This document shows positions 9,190 to 18,057 of a stretch of DNA of 64,000 nt, one piece after another. The stretch is from NCBI RefSeq assembly GCF_001421505.1, contig NZ_LMKL01000007.1:124001-188000 (forward strand). The letters run 5' to 3'. The translations under genes and the position numbers were made by a program. This DNA is from Sphingomonas sp. Leaf17. Lineage in GTDB: Bacteria > Pseudomonadota > Alphaproteobacteria > Sphingomonadales > Sphingomonadaceae. Within the stretch, counting starts at the first letter, position 1, and the number at the start of each line of letters is the position of its first letter. The notes beneath the pieces are model-generated. The model was not told the DNA's origin. It did not search any database and saw nothing but the letters and a program-made list of their open reading frames with translations.

Positions 9190-10107
9190 ATGACCGATCC
9201 AACCACCACCGACACCGACCGCGCGCTCGGTTTCACGATCCCCAGCCTCAGCGCGCGGGGGCGGATCGTGCGACTGGGTCCGGTGCTCGACACCATTCTG
9301 TCGGGCCATGCCTATCCGCCGGCGATCGAATCGCTGCTGGCGGAGGCGCTGACGCTGGCCGCGCTGATCGGGTCGACGCTGAAGGATGCCAGCGGCCAGC
9401 TGACGATGCAGACGCGCACCGACGAGGGCGTCGTCCGGCTTCTGGTGTGCGATTATCGCGGTGGCGAGCTGCGCGGCTATGTCGATTACGACGCCGACAA
9501 GCTGGCCGAGGCGCCCGAGCAGCCGACGCTGTTCGCGCTGTTCGGTCAGGGGTATCTGGCGATCACGTTCGACATGGCGTCGACCGCCGAACGCTATCAG
9601 GGGATCGTGCCGCTCGACGGCGAAACGTTGGCGCAGGCCGCCGAAAGCTATTTCGTGCAGTCCGAACAGATCCCCAGCCTGGTCCGGGTCGGCATGATCC
9701 GCCAGCCCGACGGTACGATGGTGTCGGGCGGCCTGTTCCTCCAGCATCTGCCCGAGGGCGAGGACGGACGCGCGCGGCTGCACACCAAGCTCGACCACCC
9801 GGAGTGGGAGCGTGTCGCCGCACTGGGCCAGACGATCGGCACCGACGAGCTGGCCGATCCCGCATTGTCGCTGGAAACGATCGTCTGGCGGCTGTTCAAC
9901 GAGGAAAGCGACGTGCGCGCCCTGTCGTCGCAAGGCATGGCGCGTGGATGCCGCTGCACGCCTGAACACATCGCCGGCGTGCTCGGCAAGTTTCCCATCG
10001 ACCAGCAGCGCGAGATGGCGGACGCGGACGGTATCATCCAGGTCGACTGCAAGTTCTGCGCGCGCATCTTTCCGGTGCCGGTCACCGATGGAGTCGCACC
10101 CGACTGA
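9190..10107 (+). CDS. hslO: Redox-regulated chaperone Hsp33
   Basis: Holdase chaperone activated by oxidative unfolding. 305 residues. The N-terminal substrate-binding domain is intact and the C-terminal redox switch shows the four zinc-binding cysteines as CRCTPEHI and DCKFCARIF (CxC...CxxC). ATG 9190 follows the argF stop by 31 bases, so co-transcription with argF is likely; no strong Shine-Dalgarno sequence is seen. Confidence 0.92.
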   Translation: MTDPTTTDTDRALGFTIPSLSARGRIVRLGPVLDTILSGHAYPPAIESLLAEALTLAALIGSTLKDASGQLTMQTRTDEGVVRLLVCDYRGGELRGYVDYDADKLAEAPEQPTLFALFGQGYLAITFDMASTAERYQGIVPLDGETLAQAAESYFVQSEQIPSLVRVGMIRQPDGTMVSGGLFLQHLPEGEDGRARLHTKLDHPEWERVAALGQTIGTDELADPALSLETIVWRLFNEESDVRALSSQGMARGCRCTPEHIAGVLGKFPIDQQREMADADGIIQVDCKFCARIFPVPVTDGVAPD

Positions 10108-10156
10108 GCGTGGCGGCGTTAACGCGATCCTAACCCGCGCGGTGCAGGGTGACCGG

Positions 10157-10234
10157 GTGCCTGGACTTTGGCACGTTACTCCCTCGATTTTGGCCGCAAG
10201 GCCACTGGGCTGCCCTTGGGCGGCCCTTTTTTTT
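10157..10234 (+). promoter_or_regulatory. Structured leader with intrinsic terminator upstream of queC
   Basis: The 174-base gap between hslO and queC holds three hairpins in a row: GTGCC/GGCAC (10157-10174), GGCC-GCAA-GGCC with a GNRA-type loop (10192-10203), and GGGCTGCCC/GGGCGGCCC (10207-10226) followed by eight T residues. The last is a textbook intrinsic terminator. GGCCGC at 10192-10197 could instead pair with GCGGCC at 10220-10225 and break the terminator. It may simply end hslO, or it may be an attenuator of queC-queE. It does not match the preQ1-I consensus as I know it. Confidence 0.6.
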
Positions 10235-10281
10235 CATCCAACTTGCACGCGCCCGCGCATGCGCCTACGCGCGGCGCAATC

Positions 10282-10977
10282 ATGACACTGGACAAGACCC
10301 CCGCGGTCGCGCTCGTTTCGGGCGGGCTGGATTCGATGGTATCGGCGGCGCTGGCGCGCGAGGAGGGCCGGCCGCTGCTCGCGCTGTCGATCGACTATCA
10401 TCAGCGCCATCAGGTCGAGCTGGCCGCCGCCCGCCGGATCGCGCACCTCCTGGGTGCCGTGCGGCACGTCGTCCTGCCGATGGATCTGTCGGCGTTCGGC
10501 GGATCGGCGCTGACCGACGATATCGCCGTGCCGAAGGACGGCGTGGGGCCGGGGATCCCGGTCACCTATGTACCCGCGCGCAACACCGTCTTCCTCAGCC
10601 TTGCGCTGGCGTGGGCCGAGGCCGCCGGTGCGCGCGACCTGTATATCGGCGTCAACGCGCTCGATTATTCGGGCTATCCCGATTGCCGGCCCGAGTTCAT
10701 CGCCGGCTTCGAGGCGCTGGCCGCGCTGGCGACCAAGGCCGGGGTCGAGGATGGGCAGCCGTTTCGTATCCACGCGCCGCTGCAAACCATGACCAAGGCC
10801 GATATCGTGCGCGAGGGCACGCGCCTTGGCCTCGACCTGGGGCTGAGTTGGTCGTGCTACGATCCCAGCCCGGCGGGCACGCATTGCGGCCTGTGCGACA
10901 GTTGCCGCCTGCGGGCGAAGGGATTCGACGAGGCCGGGATCGCCGATCCGACGGTCTATGCGACGAAGCCGGAATAG
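10282..10977 (+). CDS. queC: 7-cyano-7-deazaguanine synthase
   Basis: Converts 7-carboxy-7-deazaguanine to preQ0 using ATP and ammonia, in queuosine tRNA modification. 231 residues. [14 protein letters not shown] is the PP-loop ATP-binding motif, and the C-terminal zinc site is [35 protein letters not shown] is also conserved in QueC. The ATG at 10282 gives the expected N-terminus; an upstream frame from 10168 runs through the terminator hairpin and is rejected. queE follows after 8 bases. Confidence 0.94.
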   Translation: MTLDKTPAVALVSGGLDSMVSAALAREEGRPLLALSIDYHQRHQVELAAARRIAHLLGAVRHVVLPMDLSAFGGSALTDDIAVPKDGVGPGIPVTYVPARNTVFLSLALAWAEAAGARDLYIGVNALDYSGYPDCRPEFIAGFEALAALATKAGVEDGQPFRIHAPLQTMTKADIVREGTRLGLDLGLSWSCYDPSPAGTHCGLCDSCRLRAKGFDEAGIADPTVYATKPE

Positions 10978-10985
10978 CGATCCGC

Positions 10986-11618
10986 ATGAGCTATGCCGTC
11001 AAGGAGATGTTCCTGACCCTGCAGGGGGAGGGGGCCAATGCCGGTCGCCGGGCCGTGTTCGTCCGTTTTGCCGGGTGCAACCTGTGGTCGGGTCGCGAAC
11101 AGGACCGGGCAACGGCGGTCTGCCGCTTCTGCGATACCGATTTCGTCGGGATCGACGGGGTCGGCGGCGCGCGCTTTGCCGATGCGGCGGCGCTGGCGGC
11201 GGCGGTTGCCGGGTTCTGGGGTGATGGCACGACCGACCGGTTCGTGGTGCTGACCGGCGGCGAGCCGATGCTCCAGGTCGATGACGCGGTGGTCGATGCG
11301 CTTCACGAGGCGGGGTTCTTCATCGCGATCGAAACCAACGGCACGGTGCCGGTGCATCCCCGCATCGACTGGATCTGCGTCAGTCCGAAGGCGGGCAGCA
11401 CGGTCGTGCAGCGGCGTGGCGACGAACTGAAGCTGGTATGGCCGCAAGCGGGAATCGACCCGGACGACGTGGCCCGGTGGGATTTCACCCACCGTCTTGC
11501 CCAGCCGCTCGACGATCCGCAGGCCGCCGCCAATCAGGATGCGGCCGTCGCGCTGGTCATGGCCCGGCCCGAATGGCGGCTGTCGCTGCAGACCCACAAG
11601 ATGCTGGGTATCCGATAA
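10986..11618 (+). CDS. queE: 7-carboxy-7-deazaguanine synthase
   Basis: Radical-SAM enzyme making CDG from 6-carboxytetrahydropterin, the step before QueC. 210 residues. The iron-sulfur cluster motif is the CX14CX2C variant found in many proteobacterial QueE proteins (Cys of FAGCNLW, then CRFC). FLTLQGEGANAGRRAVFVRF and LTGGEPMLQ are the typical substrate and SAM-binding segments. The first gene of the pathway and the QueD step are not in the window. Confidence 0.93.
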   Translation: MSYAVKEMFLTLQGEGANAGRRAVFVRFAGCNLWSGREQDRATAVCRFCDTDFVGIDGVGGARFADAAALAAAVAGFWGDGTTDRFVVLTGGEPMLQVDDAVVDALHEAGFFIAIETNGTVPVHPRIDWICVSPKAGSTVVQRRGDELKLVWPQAGIDPDDVARWDFTHRLAQPLDDPQAAANQDAAVALVMARPEWRLSLQTHKMLGIR

Positions 11619-11650
11619 AAAATTCCCCGCCCCGAATGTCCGGGCGGGGA
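11617..11650 (-). terminator. Intrinsic terminator for the gene at 11664
   Basis: A 9-bp stem (TCCCCGCCC / GGGCGGGGA, with a 9-base loop) is followed on the minus strand by AA and six T residues. It lies just past the stop of the minus-strand gene at 11664 and also abuts the queE stop, so it may act in both directions. Confidence 0.8.
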
Positions 11651-11663
11651 GGACGGGATCGGG

Positions 11664-12371
11664 TCAGCGGGTGGCGACGCCGATGCCCGGTGCAGGCGGC
11701 CAGTTCTGCACGCCGCACTTCTTGGTCACCCATTCGTTCTTCTTGTTCCAGCAGATCGGGTCCAGCCGGGGCATGACCACCGGGGTCGTGTCGCGGCCGA
11801 TATAGCGGGGAAACCGCTGCTCGCCCCATGGCACCAGGCTGTTACGCAGTTCGCGCGTGCGGGCGGCGGCAAGATCGCCAAACTCGCCGCGCGGCGTGAA
11901 GATCGCATCGCGGCCGATCGAATGCGCGGTCTGGCAGAAGCCATATTGCGCCGCCACCGTCGTAAAGCTGGAATAGGTCCGCGTGCCGAACTGGTCGAGC
12001 GCGGCCTGGCCGGCGGCCTTGGTCTTGTTCGTCCGCAGATAATATTTGCTGATCGTGTCGAACGCCTTCTGGATCTCGTCGCCATGGTCGCGCAGGATCG
12101 CGTTGTAATTGTCGACCGTCAGCAGGGTCGGCGCGAACTGGCATTGCAGCGCAGCGACGTTCAGCGCGGCGCGCATGTTCCAGATCAGGACCGCGCGCTG
12201 TTCGGCCGGTGTCGCGCCGGGCATGACGACGCCCGATCCCGGCTCGTCACCCTTGACCACGACGTTCGACGTCATGTCGCGCGACTGCATGAAGAACTGG
12301 GCCGAAGCCGGGCTGGCCAAAAGCGCGGCGGCGGCGAACCCCAAGCCCAAGGCGATACGCAAACTGGTCAT
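11664..12371 (-). CDS. Secreted protein of unknown function
   Basis: 235 residues with a good signal peptide (LRIALGLGFAAAALLASPASA, cleavage before QFF). The mature protein is helical and carries four Cys (within ALQCQF, GFCQTA, DPICWN and KKCGV), which could form two disulfides. No known domain is recognised; similar proteins occur in sphingomonads. ATG 12371 has GGAGAGGA just upstream and is preferred over the longer start at 12401. It is followed by an intrinsic terminator. Confidence 0.65.
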   Translation of the reverse strand: MTSLRIALGLGFAAAALLASPASAQFFMQSRDMTSNVVVKGDEPGSGVVMPGATPAEQRAVLIWNMRAALNVAALQCQFAPTLLTVDNYNAILRDHGDEIQKAFDTISKYYLRTNKTKAAGQAALDQFGTRTYSSFTTVAAQYGFCQTAHSIGRDAIFTPRGEFGDLAAARTRELRNSLVPWGEQRFPRYIGRDTTPVVMPRLDPICWNKKNEWVTKKCGVQNWPPAPGIGVATR

Positions 12372-12592
12372 CCTGTCCTCTCCAAGCGCAGTCACGCGCA
12401 TAACCGGTATCGGCGCGCGAGATCGGCGCCGGTCGTCGACGCAAGCGGCGCTGCGTGGACGTCATGCAGTGGAAACTACGGCGTTTCGCGGCTTCGCCCA
12501 AACGGTTTTTAACCATTCCGTCGCATCCGTTGACCGGGTGCGTAACGGTGTCGGTCGCGTGCGGTGCGGGACGGCGATGTTGCCCGGACGGC

Positions 12593-12623
12593 AAAAGGGC
12601 CGCCCGGTCGCCCGGACGGCCCC
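12593..12623 (-). terminator. Terminator downstream of the Met-rich lipoprotein gene
   Basis: On the minus strand, GGGCCGTCCGG and CCGGGCGGCCC form an 11-bp stem with a GCGA loop, followed by TTTT. A second smaller hairpin (CACCCCG / CGGGGTG) lies between it and the gene. Confidence 0.7.
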
Positions 12624-12666
12624 TTATCCATCGCAAAGCACCCCGTGAACCGGGGTGCCGTTGCAA

Positions 12667-12933
12667 TTACATCGCGTTGGCGGCGTTGGTCATCATCATG
12701 TCGTTCGACATCATCGTGTCGTTCGCCATCATGGTGTCGTTGGCCATCATGCCACCGTTCATCGCGCCATCAACGGCGGTCATGTTGTCGGTCATGGTGT
12801 CCATGCCCTCGGTGGTGTTCATGTCGGTGATCATGGTGTTGTCGGTCGTCTCGGCCTTCGGGCCGCAAGCCGAAACCATCAGCGCGGCCGCGGCGATCAT
12901 CGAGCCGGTCAGCATCTTGGAAATTGCACGCAT
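12667..12933 (-). CDS. Small Met/Asn/Asp-rich putative lipoprotein
   Basis: 88 residues. The N-terminus (MIAAAALMVSACG) has a signal peptide and lipobox (VSAC), so it is probably lipid-anchored after cleavage. Nearly all the rest is Met, Thr, Asn and Asp. The end contains three imperfect 7-residue units of the type NDTMMAN. There are about 20 Met in the mature part, which invites comparison with copper or silver-binding Met-rich proteins, but no metal locus is adjacent. The start has GAGGGAGC upstream and the gene ends at its own terminator. Confidence 0.7.
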   Translation of the reverse strand: MRAISKMLTGSMIAAAALMVSACGPKAETTDNTMITDMNTTEGMDTMTDNMTAVDGAMNGGMMANDTMMANDTMMSNDMMMTNAANAM

Positions 12934-13024
12934 TGGAAGCTCCCTCAGAAAAAGGATTTGGTTGCCTTTGGCGGCGCGTTAATACCCAAATCAAAGGGGA
13001 CATTAATCGACTATAGGATCGCCC

Positions 13025-13774
13025 TCAAGCTAAGTTTTGAGTCTGCGAAGAAACAGTATCGAGGAAGGCCCCAAACCGACGCTCCAGTGCGGTGTCCAGC
13101 GTTGTCAACCCGGCATCGAGTCCCATCGCCGACAGGCTTGTGACCGGATATTCGGCGATTCCACAGGGGATTATACCGCCGAAATGCGACAGGTCGGGGG
13201 CAACGTTGACCGCGAATCCGTGCAACGTCACCCACCGCTTCACCCGCACCCCGATCGCGCCGACCTTCGCCTCGGTGGGGCCGGTGCCGGTCCAGATGCC
13301 GACCCGGCCGGGGACCGCGAACGCCGCCACGCCAAGGTCGGCCAGCGCGGCGATCACCCAGTCCTCCACCGCATGGACGAACCGGCGCACGTCGCGCCCG
13401 CGTTTGCCCAGGTCGATCACCAGATAGGCGATCCGCTGACCCGGGCCGTGATAAGTGTATTTGCCGCCGCGCCCGGTCGCGACGACGGGAAAGCGCGGGT
13501 CGACCAGGTCGGTGGCGACCGCGCTGGTCCCGCCGGTATAGACCGGCGGATGTTCCAGCAGCCAGACCAGTTCGCGCGCGGTCCCGTCCGCCACGGCGGC
13601 GGCGCGCGCCTCCATTTCGGCCAGCGCGTCGGCATAGGGGGTCAGGCCGGGCGTCACGCGCCATTCGATGTCGGGAAAATCGGTCACGCCCGCCGATGTG
13701 CGTTGCGCGGGCGGCGGTTGCAAGCGATGGAAATGCGGCAAGGCATCGGCTATCGAGCGCGACTGCGGGGCCAT
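13025..13774 (-). CDS. lipB: Octanoyltransferase LipB
   Basis: Transfers octanoate from acyl carrier protein to lipoyl domains, the first step of lipoate synthesis; the window's GcvH is a target. 249 residues from the ATG, with [12 protein letters not shown] as the signature motif and the catalytic Cys in [13 protein letters not shown]. The family usually has about 220 residues. A GTG at 13687 (protein beginning [11 protein letters not shown]) would give that length, so the first 29 residues may not be translated; neither start has a clear ribosome binding site. Confidence 0.9.
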   Translation of the reverse strand: MAPQSRSIADALPHFHRLQPPPAQRTSAGVTDFPDIEWRVTPGLTPYADALAEMEARAAAVADGTARELVWLLEHPPVYTGGTSAVATDLVDPRFPVVATGRGGKYTYHGPGQRIAYLVIDLGKRGRDVRRFVHAVEDWVIAALADLGVAAFAVPGRVGIWTGTGPTEAKVGAIGVRVKRWVTLHGFAVNVAPDLSHFGGIIPCGIAEYPVTSLSAMGLDAGLTTLDTALERRFGAFLDTVSSQTQNLA

Positions 13775-13806
13775 AACGAAGCCACAACCGACCGGGGGCG
13801 TGCGAC

Positions 13807-14649
13807 ATGACGACGATCAGCAGGGTTTGGGACAGCACGACCGAGGTCATGGCCGGGCGGATCGGCATGATCGCGCCGGTCGCGCTGGTGACCGCGTTCC
13901 TGCCCAGTCTCATCGGATCGGCGCACACCGCCTATGGCACCAGTACCTCCGCCGGTTTCGCGCTCGTCAGTTTCGCGATCGCGCTGCTGACGCTGGTCCT
14001 GACGATCTGGGGGCAACTGGTCATCCTGGCCATCGCCACCGATCCGGCAACGACCGCCGCCAGCGCCCGTGCACAGGCGACCGCCCGGTTGCTGCCGACG
14101 ATCGGCGTGACTCTGGCCATCGTCATCGCGTTCATGCTGCTGGTGGTGCCGATGATCGTGGCGATCGCCTTTTCGGGGATCGGCCTTGCCGCGTTGTCGG
14201 CCGCCACGCCGACGATGATGCCGCGTATGCCGGCGGGCACGAGCACCTTCATCCTGCTCTACACGCTGGCGCTGATCGTCGTGATGCTCATCGTCGGCGC
14301 GCGGCTGATGCTGACCAACGCGGTCGTGTTGAACGAACGGCGCGGGCTGGGGGCGATCCGCCGGTCGATCGTGCTGACGCGCGGCCTGACGCTGAAGCTG
14401 ATCGGTGTCGCGATCCTGTTCGTCATCGTGCTGATCGTGGCGACGCTGGCCGCACAATCGGTGTCGGGCCTGATCTTCCGCCTGATCCTTGGCGCGGACG
14501 GTATCGCGACGGCGACGTTCCTGGCGTCGGCGGTCGGGGCGCTGGTATCGACCGGATTCACCGCGCTCGCCTATGTCTTCACCGCCCGGCTGTATGTCGC
14601 GACGCGGAGCCGCGAGGGCGATTCGGCCCCGACCATGCCGACCGCATGA
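13807..14649 (+). CDS. Multi-pass membrane protein, glycerophosphodiesterase membrane-domain-like
   Basis: 280 residues with about six hydrophobic helices (around 20-40, 48-75, 98-128, 152-172, 198-222 and 238-262). The pattern of long helices and the conserved loop [18 protein letters not shown] resemble the membrane domain found fused to glycerophosphoryl diester phosphodiesterases, here without the catalytic domain. The function is unknown. Its stop overlaps the start of the next membrane protein (ATGA), so the two are probably made together and may interact. Confidence 0.65.
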   Translation: MTTISRVWDSTTEVMAGRIGMIAPVALVTAFLPSLIGSAHTAYGTSTSAGFALVSFAIALLTLVLTIWGQLVILAIATDPATTAASARAQATARLLPTIGVTLAIVIAFMLLVVPMIVAIAFSGIGLAALSAATPTMMPRMPAGTSTFILLYTLALIVVMLIVGARLMLTNAVVLNERRGLGAIRRSIVLTRGLTLKLIGVAILFVIVLIVATLAAQSVSGLIFRLILGADGIATATFLASAVGALVSTGFTALAYVFTARLYVATRSREGDSAPTMPTA

Positions 14650-15380
14650 AGATCGACCTGCCGACGACGCTGGCCGACGCCTGGGCGCTGTTTCGTGCCG
14701 AGCGCGATCTGGTGATCCGGATCGCCGGCACCTTCCTGTTCCTGCCGGCGCTGGCGCTCGCGCTGCTGGTCCCGGCCTATCCGCTGCCGGTGATGACCGG
14801 GACCGACCGTACCGCGCAGGCCGAGGCGTGGAGCGCGGCGTTCAGCGCGTGGGCCAACGACTATGGCCTGGCGACGGTCGTCGCGTACGGTGTGCTGATC
14901 GTCGGCGCGCTGGCGCTGTTCGCGCTGTATCTCGATCCGGAGCGGCCGACCGTCGGTCGCGCGATCCTGCGTGGCCTGTCGCTGGCGCCACGCTATCTGC
15001 TGGTGCTGCTGCTGATCGGTCTGCCGTCGCAACTGGGCCTGGCGCTGTTCCTGTTGCCGGGCCTGTATATCCTCGGGCGTGTCGCCCTGGCCGGACCGAT
15101 CCTGGTCGCGGACCGGCCGATCGGTGCGTGGCGGGCGATCGTCGCGTCGATCCAGCGGACGCGCGGGTCGGGTTTCGGGCTGATGGGGCTGATGGGGTTC
15201 GGCTATCTTGGCGGGCAGCTGGCGCAACTGCTGACGCGGCTGGCGCAGGAGCCGTCGGTTGCGACCAACCCGGTCGTCTTCACCCTGCTGTGCAGTCTGG
15301 CGGCGGCCGTGGCGAGCGCGGCGCAGGTGATGCTGACCATGATCGGTATCGCCGCCTATCGCCGGGTATCCGCCAGATAG
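14646..15380 (+). CDS. Multi-pass membrane protein, partner of upstream gene
   Basis: 244 residues with five or six hydrophobic segments. The loop ADRPIGAWRAIVASIQRTRG occupies the same position as [18 protein letters not shown] in the previous gene, which suggests the two are distant paralogues. It starts within the stop codon of that gene. Its last 25 bases overlap the 3' end of the convergent acetyltransferase gene. No enzyme motif is visible. Confidence 0.65.
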   Translation: MKIDLPTTLADAWALFRAERDLVIRIAGTFLFLPALALALLVPAYPLPVMTGTDRTAQAEAWSAAFSAWANDYGLATVVAYGVLIVGALALFALYLDPERPTVGRAILRGLSLAPRYLLVLLLIGLPSQLGLALFLLPGLYILGRVALAGPILVADRPIGAWRAIVASIQRTRGSGFGLMGLMGFGYLGGQLAQLLTRLAQEPSVATNPVVFTLLCSLAAAVASAAQVMLTMIGIAAYRRVSAR

Positions 15381-15952
15381 GGGATATGCGGCGCGGCCTC
15401 GACCGGCAGCAGGCCCAGTGCACGCGGGTCGGCAAAGGTTTCGATCGTCCGCTTCACCGCGACGAATCCTTGCGCGCGATAGAAGTTTAGCGCGTGCGGG
15501 TGGTCCAGCGTACAGGTGTGGACCCACACCCGCGCGACGCCGGGTGCCCAGGCCCGCGCCATCGCCTCCGCCATCAGCCAGCGGCCATGCCCCTTGCCCG
15601 CCAGTTCGGGAATCAGCCCGAAATAGGACAGCTCGGTCTGTAGCGGATCACGGGTGTCGAGTTCGAGCATCCCGACCTCGATCCCCGCGCGGTCGACCAC
15701 CGCGAACACCGCGATGCCGGGGTCGTGGACGATCGCCGCCAGCGCCGCATCGTCCATCGCGAGGCGCGAATACCACAGCCAGGGGCCGCCGACCCGCGCG
15801 AACAGCTGCCGATAGCGCACCAGATCCGGCGCAGGCCACGCGACCAGCCGGAACGGCGAGGCCGGCATCGGTCTGAGCGGTGGCCGCTTCCGCATCTCCA
15901 GCGTGGTGACGATCGTCGCCAGTTCGTGCGGCTCGACCGGGATCAGCGCCAC
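15356..15952 (-). CDS. GNAT family N-acetyltransferase
   Basis: 198 residues. The acetyl-CoA-binding motif A is ELAGKGHGRWLMAEAMARAW (Q/RxxGxG/A type), followed by a strand with VWVHTCTLDHPHALNFYRAQGF, the standard GNAT motif B. The substrate is unknown. It begins with GTG four bases after the hemF stop, so it is the last gene of trmL-hemF-GNAT. A shorter start at 15895 is possible. Confidence 0.82.
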   Translation of the reverse strand: MALIPVEPHELATIVTTLEMRKRPPLRPMPASPFRLVAWPAPDLVRYRQLFARVGGPWLWYSRLAMDDAALAAIVHDPGIAVFAVVDRAGIEVGMLELDTRDPLQTELSYFGLIPELAGKGHGRWLMAEAMARAWAPGVARVWVHTCTLDHPHALNFYRAQGFVAVKRTIETFADPRALGLLPVEAAPHIPYLADTRR

Positions 15953-15956
15953 CGCG

Positions 15957-16802
15957 TCACTCCCAACTCGCCATCGGCGGCAGGCTCATCAGGATCGCGT
16001 CGATATTGCCGCCGGTCTTCAGCCCGAACAGCGTGCCACGATCGTGCACCAGATTGAACTCGGCATAGCGCCCGCGCCAGCGCAGCATTTCCGCGCGGTC
16101 GGCGTCGGTGAAGGCCGCGTCCATCCGCCGCCGGACGATGCGCGGATAGGTGTCCAGAAACGCCTCGCCGACGCTGCGGGTGAAGGCGAAGTCGGCGTCG
16201 AAATCCCCCTCCAGATGGTCGTAGAAGATGCCGCCGACGCCGCGGTGCACCTTGCGATGGGGGATGTAGAAATACTCGTCGGCCCACGCCTTGAACCGGT
16301 CGTAATAATCCGCGCCGTGCGCGTCGCACGCGGTTTTCAGCGTCGCATGGAAGTCGGCGGTGTCCTCCGCGATCGGCAGCGGCGGGTTCAGGTCCGCGCC
16401 GCCGCCAAACCAGCGCTTCGTCGTGACCAGGAAGCGCGTGTTCATGTGGACGGCCGGCACCTGCGGATTGGCCATGTGCGCGACCAGGCTGATGCCGGTG
16501 GCGAAGAAGCCGGGATCTTCGGCCGCGCCGTGGATCGACTTGGCGAACTCGCCCTCGAACGTGCCGCCGACCGTGGAGACGTTGACGCCGACCTTCTCGA
16601 ACACCTTGCCCTTCATCACGCCGCGCACGCCGCCGCCGCCCGCCGCGCCCGACGGGTCGATCCGCTCCCAGGGGGTGTAGGTGAAGGTGGCGTCCGAGCC
16701 GGCCTCGCGCTCGATCGTCTCGAAACTGGCGCAGATCCGGTCGCGCAAGGCCTCGAACCAGGTGCGGGCGGCGGCCTGCTGGCTGTCCATCGGTATCGTC
16801 AT
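15957..16802 (-). CDS. hemF: Oxygen-dependent coproporphyrinogen III oxidase
   Basis: Oxidative decarboxylation of coproporphyrinogen III to protoporphyrinogen IX in haem synthesis, an aerobic enzyme acting as a dimer. 281 residues from ATG 16802. VHMNTRFLVTTKRWFGGGAD, YIPHRKVHRGVGGIFYDHLE and FNLVHDRGTLFGLKTGGNI are HemF signatures. The open frame continues upstream, but that part is antisense to petA. It lies 11 bases after trmL and opposite petABC, whose products need haem. Confidence 0.94.
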   Translation of the reverse strand: MTIPMDSQQAAARTWFEALRDRICASFETIEREAGSDATFTYTPWERIDPSGAAGGGGVRGVMKGKVFEKVGVNVSTVGGTFEGEFAKSIHGAAEDPGFFATGISLVAHMANPQVPAVHMNTRFLVTTKRWFGGGADLNPPLPIAEDTADFHATLKTACDAHGADYYDRFKAWADEYFYIPHRKVHRGVGGIFYDHLEGDFDADFAFTRSVGEAFLDTYPRIVRRRMDAAFTDADRAEMLRWRGRYAEFNLVHDRGTLFGLKTGGNIDAILMSLPPMASWE

Positions 16803-16813
16803 GGATAGCGCCC

Positions 16814-17281
16814 TTAGCGGATGATAGCGGCTGGGGGGAGGGGCCAGCCATGCTGGCGCAGGCCTTCCGCCGCCATGATCGCGGCCGACGCGGCGACGTT
16901 CAGCGACCGAAAGCCCGCGCGCATCGGCACCCGCACGCGCACGTAAACCGCGTCGTGGACGTGATCGGGCACGCCGCTGCTTTCCGATCCGAACAGCAGG
17001 ATGTCGCTGGCGTCGAACCGCACCTGCGGCAGGTCGGTCGCGCCGCGCGTCGTGGCCAGCACGACGCGGCCCCGGGCGGCGGCGCGAAAGGCGTCCCAGT
17101 CGACATGACGGACGATGTCGACCTCGCGCGCGTAATCCATGCCGGCGCGGGCCATCGACCGGTCGCCCCACGGAAACCCCATCGGCTCGATCAGGTCGAC
17201 GCCCAGGCCGAAACAGGCGGCGGTTCGCAGGATCGTGCCGACATTGCCGGCGATATCGGGTTCGTACAGGGCGATGCGCAT
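16814..17281 (-). CDS. trmL: tRNA (cytidine/uridine-34-2'-O)-methyltransferase
   Basis: SPOUT-family enzyme that 2'-O-methylates the wobble base of certain leucine tRNAs. 155 residues, a minimal single-domain TrmL. The trefoil-knot SAM site is seen as LLFGSESSGVPD and VPMRAGFRSLNVAASAAIM; the N-terminus MRIALYEPDIAGNVGTILRT is typical. First gene of a tight operon with hemF, divergent from petA. Confidence 0.92.
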   Translation of the reverse strand: MRIALYEPDIAGNVGTILRTAACFGLGVDLIEPMGFPWGDRSMARAGMDYAREVDIVRHVDWDAFRAAARGRVVLATTRGATDLPQVRFDASDILLFGSESSGVPDHVHDAVYVRVRVPMRAGFRSLNVAASAAIMAAEGLRQHGWPLPPAAIIR

Positions 17282-17462
17282 CGCGTCCGACTAGCGCGGG
17301 AATGGCCCCCACGCAAAATGGAGTTGGCAAAAGCGCATCCTGCCGTCTATCACTCAAGCGCCCGCCATGGGGATGGACGGGTAGGAGAGGGAGGGGCGCA
17401 CGATCGGTAAACGATCGAAACCCAGGCGGTCTTCCCGGCATAAGAATACAAGGGCTGACTGA

Positions 17463-18047
17463 ATGGCGATGAACCACGACGACCTGCCGCCGGGAGAGGC
17501 GCCGGAACCATCCGGTCAGGACCCGCACGATCCGCGTCGCCGCGACTTCATCAACATCGCCGCCGTGTCGTTTGCCGGCGTCGGTGCGGTCGCCATCGTC
17601 CTGCCGCTCATCAATCAGATGAACCCGTCGGCCGACGTGCTGGCGCAATCCACCACCGAGATCGACCTGTCGAAGATCCTGCCCGGACAGGCGATCAAGA
17701 CGTCGTTCCGCAAGCAGCCGCTGTTCGTCCGCAACCTGACCCCGGCCGAGATTGCCGCCGCCGACGCGGTGCCGCTGTCCGAACTGCGCGATCCGCAGTC
17801 GCTGGAGGAGCGTACGAAGGCCGGCAAGAAGAACTGGCTCATCACGCTGGGCGTCTGCACCCATCTGGGCTGCGTGCCGCTGGGTGCCGGCGAGGGCGAG
17901 AACAAGGGGCCGTATGGCGGCTATTTCTGCCCGTGCCACGGCTCGGCCTACGACACCGCCGCCCGCATTCGCAAAGGCCCCGCGCCGACGAACCTGCAAG
18001 TGCCGGATTACAGCTTCAACTCCGACACCGTCGTCACGGTAGGCTGA
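17463..18047 (+). CDS. petA: Ubiquinol-cytochrome c reductase iron-sulfur subunit (Rieske)
   Basis: Rieske 2Fe-2S subunit of complex III, passing electrons from ubiquinol to cytochrome c1. 194 residues. The twin-arginine segment [11 protein letters not shown] followed by a hydrophobic helix serves as Tat signal and membrane anchor. Cluster ligands are in [10 protein letters not shown] and CPCHGSAYD. petB follows 10 bases downstream. No strong ribosome binding site is visible; ATG 17469 is an alternative start. The 180 bases upstream, shared with trmL, should hold the promoters. Confidence 0.94.
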   Translation: MAMNHDDLPPGEAPEPSGQDPHDPRRRDFINIAAVSFAGVGAVAIVLPLINQMNPSADVLAQSTTEIDLSKILPGQAIKTSFRKQPLFVRNLTPAEIAAADAVPLSELRDPQSLEERTKAGKKNWLITLGVCTHLGCVPLGAGEGENKGPYGGYFCPCHGSAYDTAARIRKGPAPTNLQVPDYSFNSDTVVTVG

Positions 18048-18057
18048 GGGAACGATC

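Noticed and set aside
10149..10985. Upstream extension of queE through queC
   Set aside because: This frame lies within queC and includes the terminator; ATG 10986 gives the normal QueE N-terminus.
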